Positions 9,731 to 20,810 of a DNA stretch of 64,000 bases are shown here, piece after piece. The stretch is from Isoetes taiwanensis. Its lineage: Eukaryota; Streptophyta; Lycopodiopsida; Isoetales; Isoetaceae. A program made the position numbers and the translations under genes. Position 1 is the stretch's first letter, and each line of letters begins with the position of its first letter. Location of the stretch: positions 1,178,001 to 1,242,000 of the forward strand of contig JAJEKV010000060.1 of NCBI GenBank assembly GCA_021234155.1, given 5' to 3'. The notes beneath the pieces are model-generated. The model did not search any database and was not told where the DNA came from. It was given only the letters and a program-made list of their open reading frames with translations.

Positions 9731-12218
9731 GGCCACTCCCCCTTTGGGACCGGTTATCGGCGTCTTCTCACAGCAGCTCTTCTTCCATTCTCATTGCTTC
9801 CCTCTTTTCCCCTCCCCTCCTTTTAGTCTTTCTTCTTCACTCTTCCACTTCCTTACACGATTCTATTCTTGGATTCTCACCATAAAAGTACATACTTGGT
9901 TGTTAGCGGGCGCATTGGAGCAGGTGCCAGAGAACTTTTTAGCAGGCATTTGTAGTAGCATGTTCTTTATGCTCTCTGCACATAGTGGTAGAGGCCATTC
10001 TGGCTATGTGCATTAGACTGAAGATTTTGGAAGGTATGGGTTTTTCTCGTTGATATTGATACATGCAGTTAGCTATGGAGCAGCACAAATTTGGTGCATC
10101 TGAGGTATATTGGTTGGTTGGTGATCGATTCAATTGACAAGCCATGCTAACTGTTTCCTCTTCCTTGTTCTATATTAGTTATTGGTTGTTGCAGGAATCG
10201 GATTTTTGCATGCAAGATGGCAGATTATATGATTGGTTTTGCAGCACAAGGATTTTCGATGCATAGCTGGATTCGGCTGTGTTAACTAATTAGAGCATGC
10301 TCTCTGGCTTAGTTTCCTTCCTTTTTCCCCATTTTATCCTCTGTACTTGTCTAGATCCAGTAGGTCCAAGGCAGTTCCCGGCCATTTGATTGCTGATCCA
10401 TGCCTGTGTTTTCTGTTACAATTTTCATTCTCAGCCTGCTAATTTTCCGATAACTACACCTAAGCCTAAGCCTAAGCCATTGATTTTTCCTCAAAATCCA
10501 GATCTGAGCTTCCTTTTTCCGTTCTTATCTGTTAGGTTGGATTTCGGCCAGGCTGGCTGGGCATGCGCAGGAACGGAGTAGGGATGGAGCTGCATCCGAC
10601 ATTTGCTTCATTGAATTTCAGTGATACCGCTTGGCAGCCTCAGCTTTTCTTATTCTTCCTTTTCTTAATTTGCCCAGGCTGCCATCTGTATCAGCCCACG
10701 GAGTGCTTAACTTTTCCATTCCCAGCCTCAACCAGCTTCTTGACTTGTGGATGCCATCTCATTGTTCCAATTATTGCTAAATGCCTTGGGTAGATGTCTA
10801 TCAATTGCACGTGCATACGTTGCCAAGCCCTTGGGCTAGGGGTTAGCCTCAAGTTTCAGGAGTTTGCAAGGCATTCTATATGTCAGGGTTTTTGCTTCAG
10901 TGTTATGTAGACGGTTTTTTGTTCGATCATTTTCTACGTCCAAGCCTGTTGTATCATTTCTTACAACTATCGTTTTTTCATAGGGTTGTTCTTGTGCATG
11001 ACACAAGGCAATTTCTTCTCGTTTCTATGAATCCATAGATTGATTGCCTCGTTATTTGTGCTTCTAGAGTTATTTGGAATTTTCGGAGTGCATTTACTCC
11101 CAATGTATGGGGTGCTTTGGCATGGTTTTCCATTAGTAATTTGCAGTGTGTTTTCTATACGATGTCCTTTTGCAAGGGTAAATTGTTTTTGACTTATATA
11201 GTGCATTTGGTCATTTGTGGCATGCTAATCCGGGAGATGGTATACTTGATTTCTTATCTGGTATTTGCCCATATTAGCCTCATTTGGCCCTCATATTAAT
11301 CTTTGGATAAAAGCTCAATTTCATTAAAATGGGATTTTCTCTTCTTCCTGATAGATTTCATTCGAAATGTATTTCAGGATATTCTAGTTACAGTTTGTTC
11401 TTATAAATTTAGATTCTTTATAATGTAATTCCTTTTATTCATAATCCATCTCTACTCAATGCCTTTTGGAGCTTGATGTCTCCCTCTTGCACTTCTATAA
11501 TCAAGTGAGGGACATCTTATATATCTCTGGAAACTAGAGAAGCCAGATGCAAGTATTACACCATACTATGACAAAAATCTGCAGAATATGTTCAGTGTTC
11601 ATGGCGGCGTGCATTGATTGACGTTTATTGCCAGCTTCTTGACCAGAGCAATATGTTCTGATTTAAACTGATACATATTGGAGCATTGATTTCAAGAAAA
11701 TTTGGTTGCATGGCAAGATTTGTGCTCCACAATGGATAGCAGAAAGAATATTTCTATGCATGAGCTAGAGGCACAAATTATCCTTTCTGAAAGTAGAAAA
11801 GTGGCACTATTCTAGATCCTATGAGCCGCGTAAGCCATGATTGTCGCCTCGCCGATGTATATGACCCGTACTGCATTCCTTTGGAAGAGTCTTTTTGCAG
11901 ATTTTTCCTCACATGGACATTGTTGTTTGATCTAAACAAGAGAACCATGCTGGATGTTTACAGATAAAGCAAGTTAACCCAATGGATTGCGAGTTATTTG
12001 AGCAGAGTGAAGAACCAAAGGGGCCATATGCAAATGGGGTTAGCTTTAAGAGGCAATGAGATTCCGCAAGCCGCCCGAAAAGTACTAGAAAAGATATTGG
12101 AGTAGCTATTAAGGAGCTTTTACAAACGCCCTGCCTATATACATCATGAACACGTAACTATGTCTTGGACATTAAGGAGCTATATCTTTATATATCTCTT
12201 AGGGTTTAAAGAAGTTAC
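9731..12218 (+). other. T-rich transcript-like tract without a supported protein
   Basis: After the TATA box the plus strand is T/C-rich with many intron-like features (TTTTGCAG, TTGCAGG) and only short frames, for example 9627-10016 and 10563-10793. None resembles a known domain. It could be a 5' UTR with a long intron, or a long noncoding RNA. I see no repeats. Confidence 0.3.
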
Positions 12219-12382
12219 TTTCAGACGCTTTGTCCGTAATAGTTTTGCATCAGCCGTAGCATAGAGGATAATTGATGGAAAGATGAGGAAGAAGATATAC
12301 ATCCAACAAAGTTGCAGTAAATGATAAATTGCAAACTTTTCTCAGACATATTGTAAACTCTTTTCAGACGCTTGTCTGTAAT
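12219..12382. repeat. Two CAGAC...GTCYG palindromic modules
   Basis: TTTCAGACGC-TTTGTCCGTAAT (12219-12240) and TTTTCAGACG-CTTGTCTGTAAT (12361-12382) match the module that fills the large intron of copy 1 (14809-15637). They mark the left edge of the region where this motif is found. Confidence 0.6.
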
Positions 12383-12559
12383 AGATTGGGGCATCTTCTA
12401 AGGAGAGAGAGAAAACTTTGCAAAAGAAAGTGTCTGCTATCTATCTTAAATACGATCCTGGAGAATAAGCTTGAGCCTAAAGCACTTGAAAAGAAGTGTG
12501 TATTTATGTATTTTCGTTTTCTTCTAGATTTTTTATGACTATCGTTATGCAGCCTAATA

Positions 12560-13196
12560 ACATGTTATTCACCTTATCTTGTAAGCTAATAACCTCATGC
12601 TTATCATAAGATTTACAGAGAAAAGGAAACATGACAAAGCACAAAGAGGCACAAAGAAAGCACAGAGTGCCTACCTCAAAGCCATTTCGAATTCCATTTT
12701 TCGGCCACTGTATGATAGATCCAATAGCTTGCCCCAAAGTATTTGCATCTCGTGTGGATTTTAAAAGAATTGTTTCGAAGAAAGGCTTTTGTGGATGTAA
12801 TTTTGATCCATCCAGCCTCCATAATTTGGCAGTGAATTGATTCAATGGGTGGTAGCAAGATACCAGCTCCAACAATTTTGTCGTCCAAGAGAATAGACAC
12901 ATCTATAAAGTTTACAAAATAAGCTACAATGTATATCCTTTATATATAAAAAACATAGCCAATCTCGTTTGCTTACCCTTGTTAGAAGGAAAATGAGTTG
13001 GTGCATCTCCATTATCGCCAATATTTGTGTCTTTCACAATTTCATCTGTTCGTAATTGTTTGTAATTGAAAAGTTTAAATTATTCAGTTTATCATAACTT
13101 GAAGAAAATAGCAGCGATAGTGAAAGACGCACCTATGCCAGCATGATGATTGCCACGGCAATCGTCAACAAGATGATCGCCAATAAAATCGCCCAT
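12560..13196 (-). pseudogene. Transposase-like small gene, TNP1/En-Spm-type domain, divergent to the ParB gene
   Basis: Three minus-strand exons join in phase: 13196-13133 (ATG at 13196), 13045-12977 and one from 12902, ending near a donor-like GAG|GTAGGC at about 12680. The joined protein starts MGDFIGDHLVDDC, is acidic, and then reads VSILLDDKIVGAGILLPP, MEAGWIKI and, after a one-base shift near 12800, NTLGQAIGSIIQWPKNGI. The order of a 'VA/G-x-G' strand, a 'V-x-V' strand and 'TLGxAxGxxIQWP' is the signature of a small domain found in plant TNP1/En-Spm-type transposase proteins and many domesticated relatives. It lies head to head with the ParB-like gene, 288 bp apart. The frameshift suggests decay or a base error. 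The family call rests on motif memory. Confidence 0.45.
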
Positions 13197-13484
13197 CGTT
13201 CTTGATTGCAGGGTAAATGGGCGCTTGCTCGTCCTCCTCCGCCACCAAAAGCAAAACAAGAAAATTGTATCAAGAAAAAGCGTATCCTATCATGTGAAAA
13301 ATGAGCGGGCAAAATGAAGTTTAAAATTCAAATTTCAAATTCTGTTTAATGATTGAAAGATCTATAGTTTTGATCATGAGAGTTCTTGAAATGGTACTAA
13401 CTATTTAATTTGCAACTTTATAGTGCGTTGGCATTAGTTAGAAGCGAAGATGCATCAAGTCCAGCCAAGCTAAGATCGATTGTG
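13197..13484. promoter_or_regulatory. Divergent intergenic region
   Basis: 288 bp separate the ATG at 13196 (minus) from the ATG at 13485 (plus), so any promoter here would be shared or overlapping. No clean TATA box is seen. A short A/T-rich repeat (TTTAAAATTCAAATTTCAAATTC) lies near 13319-13343. The assignment rests on gene geometry only. Confidence 0.35.
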
Positions 13485-14808
13485 ATGGACGTCACTCCTT
13501 TATGTATCGCTGCTGCTGCAGATGCGGGAAATCCTGATCTTCGACCACATAAAAGACCTCGTACAACAAAAAGTTAGTGAGCTTTCTTTAGTAATTCTAT
13601 TATAATATGTGTTAGATCTTAGCAAATTGTTTCTTTTGCCAGGCTCGCAAAAATCCGAGTATGTCATCAAGAGTAAAAGCCCATTATTCCAAGTTGAAAT
13701 TAATGGTATTGAGATGATGGAAATCCAAACTCATGCAAGATGGTATGTAGAAATCAGTAAATCAGCAAAGAATGTGGATCTCGGATTCTTCTACAAGGAA
13801 CCTAGCATGGAAAAATTTAAGAAGTATGGGGTGGTCGCTTTTCGTGAGTTTTTAGCCAATGATGATAGCATTATCTTGAGTGTCGAAAACTGTAGGTTAA
13901 GGAAAGCAGTGCAGACAAAACCATTGTTTGTTGAAGATTATAGTTTTGATTCAATGGATAAGAAATCTAAAGGAGATGGACTGTCATGTATATCGTTTGG
14001 TTGGAATGTTGAAGATTTGAAAGCAAAAGGATCAGCAGGCCTTTTGGCTGCAGATGAGCTCGCGCAAAAAATTTCAGGTGTCAGAGAACATTTGTTCAAT
14101 AAAGGTAATTATGCTTCCTGGATTCTAAAGAATGCAAAATTCAACTGTTTAGTTGGATCTTCAGAAGAAATGTTTAAAGGAAGTGATGTGAGTATAAAGA
14201 CAAGGACTGACATGGATGCAGAGGTCATAGTAGAGAACACGTATGATGGCATTGGTGAAGGCATTGGGAAAGAAGGGGAAGGGAAATCACATGCTTATAA
14301 GTTCAGCCCCGAGGAGCAAGCAAAAGTGGTACAAGAAAGTACAAAGCGCATGGAGTGTTTTCAAAAGTATTATCCATTGGGTTTACAACATGCTGTCAAT
14401 ATTCATGTCAATAGATTAGTTTTATGCACTGGGAAGGCAGTGTTATACAATCATAGAGTTTACAATGAGGAGCATATGAGAAATATTTATAATAGTATGT
14501 TGAGGTTACCGTGCAGGAATCCTTCTCCAGCAGATGTTCTACCATTCGATGCTAGAACAGGAGAGCCTTTAAAATGGAGTAGAGTGCAAGATTTGAATTG
14601 TTCACATGTCAAGTTCTATGTAATTGAGGGGCAACATTCAGTTCGAGCAGCTCAAGAAATTTTGCTAATAATACTTTACCTTCGTGAGCTTTCAAGACTC
14701 TATAAAAGTCGAATGTGTAGAATCTTGCATGGTCACACCCCCGACATTCAATTGTCAATGATAAGTCATGCACGTAATAGCATAAACGAAGCTTTTCAAG
14801 TATGAAAG
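13485..14808 (+). CDS. ParB/sulfiredoxin-fold-like domain protein, copy 1 (exons 1-2)
   Basis: Exon 1 (13485-13572) begins MDVTPLCIAAAADAG and carries a basic HKRPR stretch like a nuclear localisation signal. A 70-bp intron (GT at 13573, AG at 13642) leads to exon 2 (13643-14808). Residues 1-290 are a region I do not recognise. The C-terminal part reads AVNIHVNRLVL, YNEEHMRNIYNSML, then VKFYVIEGQHSVRAAQEI. This matches the ParB N-domain plan: an 'I-x-V' strand, an 'e-x-l-x-S' helix, and the box 'y-x-I-x-G-x-R/H-x-x-A-A'. In bacteria that fold binds CTP or acts as nuclease or DNA binder. A second copy aligns at 28567-29157, including HYPLGL, IYxxxxYDPAH and VIIGGRHS. Comparison with it implies one extra base near 14801; without that base, exon 2 runs into exon 3 instead of the TGA at 14803. 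Fold assignment is by motif, so activity is inference. Confidence 0.6.
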
Positions 14809-15637
14809 GTATGTTGTATTCTCATGCTTCTTTTTATATTGTACCAATTATTAATGATCTAATTATAACTTGCGGACATGTGTCCGAAATTAACTTAGTC
14901 AAATACACATATTAGTCTATTAATTTCTTATTTCAATTATTTTATTTCAAACCGATAAAAAAGCAATTTGCTTACTTAGAAGTCATGTTTAATAGTCACC
15001 TTCGCAGGACATCCGTCCGAAATTGCCAATATTCTTTTTTCTCTAAAGGTCGCATGTTTGTAAGTGAGGCTCTACATAATTTTAGACATGTTTGAAATTA
15101 TTAATTAGTTCAATATGGTCACCTTTTGGACATCTGTCTGAAAGTGACAAAATTCTTTCCTTTGAAGGCTATATGTATTTTTAGACGAGTTGTTTGAAAG
15201 ACAAGCTTTATATAATTTCAGACATGTGTATCCTTGAGGTTTACGTCATATTTGCAAACAAACGGCTTAAGTAGGATTCCTTTAAAGGGCATGTGTAATT
15301 TCAGACGAATGTCTGTAAGTCAAGCTCTAATGATAGTCTTTGAGACATGTGTAACTACTAGTTTATTTTTTTTATGAGATATAAACTGTTTGTAAAACAT
15401 TTGTAAATGAGATATTTAAAGGCCATGTACTTTCAGACAAGTGTCTGTAAGTGAATCCCTAATGAGAGTCTTTCAGACGTGTGTCTGAAAGCATGTCCAG
15501 ACTAATTTAATAGCTTTGAGATACATATTGTAATTGCATACAGATGTCTGTACTGAGATTCTTTCATTTGTTAGTACTTTGATGTATTTACAGACTAGTG
15601 TCCGTAAGTAGCTGATTCTTTACCTTTAAAATTGCAG
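14809..15637 (+). repeat. Intron 2 of copy 1, built from degenerate tandem units with palindromic modules
   Basis: Bounded by AAAG|GTATGT and ATTGCAG|T. It contains about eleven modules of the form TTTCAGACnnnTGTCTGTAAG or TGTCTGAAAG: near 14870, 15002, 15081, 15124, 15180, 15217, 15300, 15345, 15431, 15470, 15540 and 15588. The best is CTTTCAGAC-GTGT-GTCTGAAAG (about 15470-15491), with 9-bp perfect arms. Larger units repeat too: GTCACCTT near 14997 and 15119, and GTAAGTnAAnCnCTAATGAnAG near 15315 and 15447. The array is thus an old, diverged tandem repeat. Confidence 0.7.
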
Positions 15638-16297
15638 TCCTTATACTGACCAAGTTTCCCATGCGCGAGCTCAATGGATAGCGTTAGGCAGGCCACCAAG
15701 GCCTGTGACATGCAGCTCCAAGGACACAGTTTGGCAGGTATGCTTACATTTAGAATCAAAGGTTTGTAGGGTGCCTTAGCTTTTTTCTAGAATTGACTTA
15801 ATTTGTTTCTATGTGTCTAGAGATTTGAAGACTTCTGCAAATATACGATTATAGAGAAGCCCAATAAGTCGGATATGTCTTCAAAAGCAGCTCCAAGAAT
15901 GACAGAGCACTATGACCTAATAATGTGTTCTGACGAAGAATGGAGTAATTGGAAACTAATATGGGAAGCTTGGAAGAACTCGAAACTTCTTGACAAAAAT
16001 GGAAAACCTCCTACAAGTCCAGCTCCTGATATTTTTGTGAGTACTTATATGCGTCCATTTCAGGGGCTTATGCGAGAGGAGATGCTAGAAGTTCAGTCAA
16101 AAATTCTAAGTGGTGAAGTGCTACTTCGAAAGGGGACAAGTAAGTCTTCTAAAAAGATCGTAAATAAAGCAATTCTAAATGTGAAGGATGTAAAGGAATA
16201 TGCAAAACAGCTAAAGCAAGCAAGGGCTATGCAAGATGGCATTGTCAAATTTTGCAATGCATGTATCGGGTTCCACAGAGGGATTATGAATTTTTAA
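15638..16297 (+). CDS. Copy 1 module, exons 3-4 (linker between ParB-like and methyltransferase-like parts)
   Basis: Exon 3 (15638-15737) encodes PYTDQVSHARAQWIALGRPP and onward to VWQ. A GT-AG intron (15738-15820) joins exon 4 (15821-16297), which starts RFEDFCKYTI and includes a Trp-rich stretch (EEWSNWKLIWEAWKNS) and a Lys-rich helix ending near GFHRGIMNF. Copy 2 has the same intron boundary followed by PYVEQAAHTPNQRWVEYG, so the exon structure predates the duplication. After 16297 the frame is lost: a +1 frame continues briefly (CDITDGDMEKLKVWSS) before stops near 16366. I recognise no domain in this section; it is probably a helical linker. The frame break may be a one-base error or true decay. 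Confidence 0.5.
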
Positions 16298-16383
16298 ATC
16301 AAGATGTGACATTACCGATGGGGATATGGAGAAGCTCAAAGTATGGAGCTCGCAGAAGACTTAGATAATCGCGAACAAAGAGA

Positions 16384-17434
16384 AATGTTAAGACCATAGA
16401 CCTTCCAGATAGGGTAAAAGAGTTTTTGAAGGAACGTCTAGGTTTTCCGGTTGTTAAGTTTGATCCAATAACAAGTGAGAGCAGCTATTTAATCAGTATT
16501 GGTAGTAAGGGCTATTGTGGAGAAACTTCAACAAAGGCTCCAATTAGCCTATTTGTTTTGAACTTAATGGAGGAAAACATGGATCATTTTGATAATCATG
16601 ATCTCGAGCAGTTTTGGAGAACTTGCGGGCATATGACAACACTAGAAAAATATATCGTTGTTATATTTGTTAGAATGGGTATACAATGCAAATGTGATTC
16701 AAAGTGCTGAGAGCATTGTTGGTGAAAAGAAAGTGGTTTACGGCATCTATGAACATTCTGAACAGTCTGGAGAAAAAGTATCTGTCAGTAATCCTTTCAG
16801 CATTGTAGTCACAGTAATGATTAGCAAGGGCCAGATACCTGCTATTACTTGTTGGCCTCACGACAACAACTTCCAACAACTGCTTATGAAGGTTCATGAT
16901 AACTCATTAAATTTGAGAGATGTACCCTTTATGGAAGAGTATCCTACTTTAGATTATGTGTGCCTTGGCGAGGGTGTTGTGCTGAAGAGGCATATTAGAC
17001 CTAGAGTTGTCAAGTATTTAATTAGTTCATTTTGTACCGATGAGAATTCTATGGTCCGGTGGAGTGGTACATGCATGGAACATTTGGGCAAGGGGCGTTA
17101 TGTCTTGGAAAGAAGGTAGTGTCTATTGTCAAATCCACTCACATGGAAGAATTTTGCCATAAGTATTTTGATTCTGTAGTATACTTTGCCAAGACAACAA
17201 AAAGCAAAGTATCAGAGGTCTCAGCGGATGATGAGGACGAAGAAAATCCTTCTAACAATAGTTCTGAGCATATTGCAGCTGCACAGAATGATGACAAGAA
17301 TGAGGACATACTTAGCAATACAAATCAAAATGGAGTTACTATCGAAGTTTTAGGAGCAACGGGCCTTGAAGAACCTATGGAGCATGCACTTGAGAGGTTG
17401 CCTTCTTCACCTCTTGCACTTCCAGACGAGTGTC
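16384..17434 (+). pseudogene. DNA-methyltransferase-like domain of copy 1, two frame shifts
   Basis: Three overlapping frames make one continuous protein: 16384-16680, about 16665-17110 and 17060-17434. The first has LKERLGFPVVKFDP and an acidic helix FDNHDLEQFW. The last two join as RPRVVKYLISSFCTDENSMV, WSGTCMEHLG, then GALCLGKKVVSIVKS and EEFCHKYFDSV. A 'P-x-x-x-x-x-x-L-I' helix followed by 'S-x-x-V-x-x-x-x-S-G-T' and 'A-L-x-x-G-(K/R)-x-x-x-x-I' is the AdoMet-binding C-terminal region of N4/N6-type DNA methyltransferases. A clear catalytic (D/N/S)PP(Y/W) motif is not seen; KFDPI near the start is only a weak candidate. A Ser/Asp/Glu-rich tail leads to the donor at 17434. Two one-base shifts interrupt it. 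Copy 2 has the matching region at 30836-31037. Confidence 0.45.
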
Positions 17435-17440
17435 TGTAAT
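17421..17440 (+). promoter_or_regulatory. Palindromic module overlapping an inferred splice donor
   Basis: TCCAGACGAGTGTCTGTAAT occurs at the end of the methyltransferase-like exon. If GTAATC (17435) is the donor and the CAG at 17524-17526 the acceptor, the frame is kept into the phosphatase exon (CT|A codon). The right half of the palindrome therefore supplies a usable 5' splice site, as it would in many other modules. Confidence 0.5.
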
Positions 17441-17526
17441 CTCTAAAATATGTCTTTAAATTTATGGAAAACCATTTAAGCTCTTCCATTCTCTTAATGC
17501 GCCCTTCATGTTTTAAATTTTGTCAG

Positions 17527-18328
17527 ATGTGATGATTTACATATTAACGATACGGGGAGCCAGACGAGTCAGGTAATGGAAGGACGTGAAACGCCAGCAG
17601 TTGACATTCATGTTGTGGTCTCAGATGTAGAAGGTGTCTTTTCCAGTCAACCTGAAGTGGATGAGCAATTAACATCATCATTGAACAAAAAGTGGCCAAG
17701 GAAGTTACTTATTCTAGATATTAATGGTGTTCTTGCATCTTTAGTATCTAAGAAAAGGGCTTCCACCATCAAAACATCACAAAAGCCTATTGTATCTGAA
17801 ACGAAGCACATTTATCCTAGGCCACGTATAGAAGAGTTTATTGCTTTTTGTCTTGAAAGATTTGATGTGGCAGTTTGGTCTTCATTAACATATAAGAGGG
17901 TTGTAAGTACACTTAAAGATATCGGGCTGAAGAAATATGTTCACAACTTTTCATTCACTTGGTCACAATCTGATTGTATGTGTCTCAAAGACGTACCAAT
18001 TGATGTGTCTGAAGGGAAGCTAGTTTTTCTCAAAAAATTGGAAACTGTATACCAACAATTCGGAGGGAAGTACCATGAGGGCAACACCATCTTGGTAGAT
18101 GGCTGTCCTTATAAATGCTATATGAACACAAGCAACAACATATTTGTCAAGTTCTACCGCCCAGAAGAACATGAGATAGATGACTATCTTTTCACTGACA
18201 TCGTTCCTTTGCTTATGGAGCTTGAGAAATGTGATCAAGTTGCTCCTATCATTGACATGTATCCTAAATTCAAACAAGTAGACCATATAAATGCAAATGT
18301 TATGAAGGCTTTAGACATGTTATTCTAA
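17527..18328 (+). CDS. FCP1/NLI-interacting-factor-like HAD phosphatase, copy 1
   Basis: The frame is open from an acceptor at 17526, so it can be the last exon of the module; the first internal ATG is at 17576. After an acidic lead, the HAD core reads KLLILDINGVL (motif I), then PRPRIEEFIAFC, VAVWSSLTYKRV (motif II), and NTILVDGCPYKCYMN (motif III). The distances fit the roughly 170-residue catalytic domain of plant SCP/FCP1-like phosphatases, which remove phosphate from proteins such as RNA polymerase II C-terminal repeats. Two metal or acid-base positions differ from the classic DLDxT and DD(S/N) motifs: here they are D-I-N and D-G. Plant-specific relatives also vary here, so weak or no activity is possible. 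There is no frame break across 250 codons. Copy 2 has the same domain at about 31690-32130. Confidence 0.75.
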
Positions 18329-20003
18329 CCAAGAAATACAAGCAACTTTTGTAATGTCAGCACTTATTGAAGAGAAAGTTAATGTACTTTGCACGATACA
18401 CTTGTTTAAGCTTTCTATGTGTCAGCATTTGTGCTAACTATGAAATACAAGCAAGTTTTCTAGTGTGATCCTTTGTTGAAAAAATAAAGAAATGTACTTT
18501 GGGCGACATACTTATTCAAATGTTCTATTGAAATGAAAGCTATTATGTGTTTTACTTATTCAAATTATATGTGTAAATGGAAGCTATTTTGTGTTATTTT
18601 TCAGCGATCTTTTGATCTTGTTTTAATTTTTATAATATAAAAACTTTAATGTTTGTTTAAAATTTGTTGATATGTCTAGAACGTCTGTCTGTAACCTTAA
18701 AAGTGGGAATTGCATGAGTTCCATTTTAATGAAATGGAGCTTATAATTACTTTCGTTGTGCTCTAAGTTGTTGCTCTTATATACTTTATGTCTCGTTGGA
18801 TACTTACGCACATTAGTTTTTTTACACGTTGATTTGCATGCACATTCACATATTTCTATGGGTTTCTTCGCCTTGATCAATATATCCAGTTTATTTTGGA
18901 CCCAATTTCTTATATGCATGTCATAACATCAATTTTTGCGCTGGATTTATGCTGGGTTTTACATTCGGTGGGCATTTAATTGCAGTTTACCTTATCATCA
19001 TATATCATTTTGGGTTTGATCCCTGGTTTTGGATATGAGGTATATTTGTTGATTATGATCTTGGCAGAAGGTTTGGGTCAAGTTGGACTTACAGGGTTGG
19101 GCGTTCTCGCTTCAGAATTCTCAAATCATCAAGGTCAATCGGGGGGTTCTCCTCTTGTTTCCATGATTCCATCACGTCATTCCATCAACTATAGTACATT
19201 ATGTATCTTATTTTGTTATCTTCTCCTTAGTCCAGGCTCTTGCCATAGGGACTGTAGTTTTTGACTTGTTTGATTCGGACGTGGGGCATACATCATTTGT
19301 CGCGTTTTTATACAAGTTGAGTCCCCGGTGAGGTATCCATTCTAGGTTTGCTTCTTTCAACGCCTATATCGACTTCCTTTAGGCTATTCTTTTGCTATCC
19401 ATATTTCTTGGCATTAATTCGTTTGAGTGTAGTTACGGATTAATAATTGGAATGTTTTTTCATGAGATGCATTTTTGCATGTGTATTTTATTTTGAAACA
19501 TACAGGGGTGAGTATGGTTAATGACTTGCATTCATGTTATATGGATGCTTTTAATTCTTGTCATATGTACAATTTGGATATGGAAACAAACTTCTACGTT
19601 CTCATATTACTGTTGAGCGCTTTTTGAGCTTGCCATTTGGTGGGAGTTTTTGCGTCTCGACATCTAGCGGCCCTCAATTTATAGTGTTTGGGGCTTAGTA
19701 CCTCTATCTTTATCTTTCAGTTTTATATGGTTTTGTGCATAGTATGATTCACGATATAGTTTTCCTATATGGTTTATCTTTTCTACATTTTTTACTAGTG
19801 CGGGAGTTGGAGTGACGAACTTGCCTTTGCTTCTATGTGACGACTATGTGATTTACAATTCGTTGATTTTCTTGAGTTCCTGATGGTGGTGCTTTCCTAG
19901 GTTTGCTAATTTCCTTTGTGCTCGATTTTCGAGCTCCATTCGCATTGTTAATCTCTCTTTGACACTTCTTGGGGCATCGTCATGCCATGTATTGTTGGGT
20001 AAG
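18329..20003. other. Intergenic 3' of copy 1
   Basis: A last module-like half (AACGTCTGTCTGTAAC, about 18679-18694) marks the right edge of the palindrome zone. At 18355-18560 a stretch of about 75 bp is loosely repeated (tgtactttg, cgatacactt or cgacatactt, ctatg or cattg). The remainder is T-rich with no supported gene. The frame at 18980-19264 shows no domain. Confidence 0.4.
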
Positions 20004-20264
20004 AGCATGTTAGGGCCTACATGTTTTGGAAACTACCTGGAAAATACTCTGGGTAGTCAAAGATGATGATATATTTGAGTTCTTAACATCTTCTTGACAT
20101 CATAAAGTACCTTACAACATGTATGTACTAGTACTCTTGAACATAACACAATTTCTTTTAGTCAATCTTGTAGTCTAGGTACTTTAAAATACAATTATGT
20201 ACTTGCAGAGAAGTACACAGAAAAGTACCTTTTTGGTAATTTTTTATGTAGGCCCTAACATGCT
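20004..20264. mobile_element. MITE, 261 bp with 19-bp terminal inverted repeats
   Basis: AGCATGTTAGGGCCTACAT at the left is exactly inverted at the right (ATGTAGGCCCTAACATGCT, 20246-20264). The interior is noncoding and rich in AAGTACnT motifs. No direct target duplication is obvious outside the repeats, so the superfamily is unresolved. The exact arm match suggests it is fairly young or selected. Confidence 0.7.
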
Positions 20265-20810
20265 TTCACCGTGTTGGAGATACCTTCTCTAATCTTGTTG
20301 CTAGTTTGTAGTAGTTTTGCCATCCTTGGGACTATATGATTTGTGACATGGGCGTCTTCATCAGTTGCAAGTTCTGCACATCCTCAGGACATCACATCTG
20401 TCATCTACCTTGGGTCAGTTTTTCCTAAAGACATGGTGATCTGCCATATGGTGGGACTTGTGAACTTAACCATCATTCAATTAAATTGGGTTTATGTCTT
20501 AATTTTGGGACAAATTTCATATTGCATGTTTTTAGTAGCATATTCAAATTCACACATTTCACCTCAAAATTATGAAAACGTAATATCATGTTATTTACAA
20601 AATAGTCAATATTTCACAATATAGCACCATATCATAAAAACGTGATAACAAAAATTTACATAGTTATTCAACTTTCTTCAAGCACCCCCAATGATATCAT
20701 AGCCTTCTTTCGACATCACGAGGTATTGTAATTCTCGTGATTTCTAGCTGGAATAGTGTTTGGAGTCCATGAGTACAAAACACTTTCATAGTCTAGCCAA
20801 AGATCGAGGA
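20265..20810. other. Intergenic
   Basis: Short T-rich and A-rich stretches; the frame at 20343-20624 has no recognisable domain. It is the 3' flank of the transposase remnant. Confidence 0.35.

Noticed and set aside
12631-12840. 69-codon plus ORF KHRVPTSKPFRIPFFG
   Set aside because: Antisense of the transposase-like exon, whose motif order and splice sites fit the minus strand better.
14870-15610. CRISPR-like array of regularly repeated palindromes
   Set aside because: Repeats are degenerate, spacers are related to each other rather than unique, and the context is a spliced plant gene.
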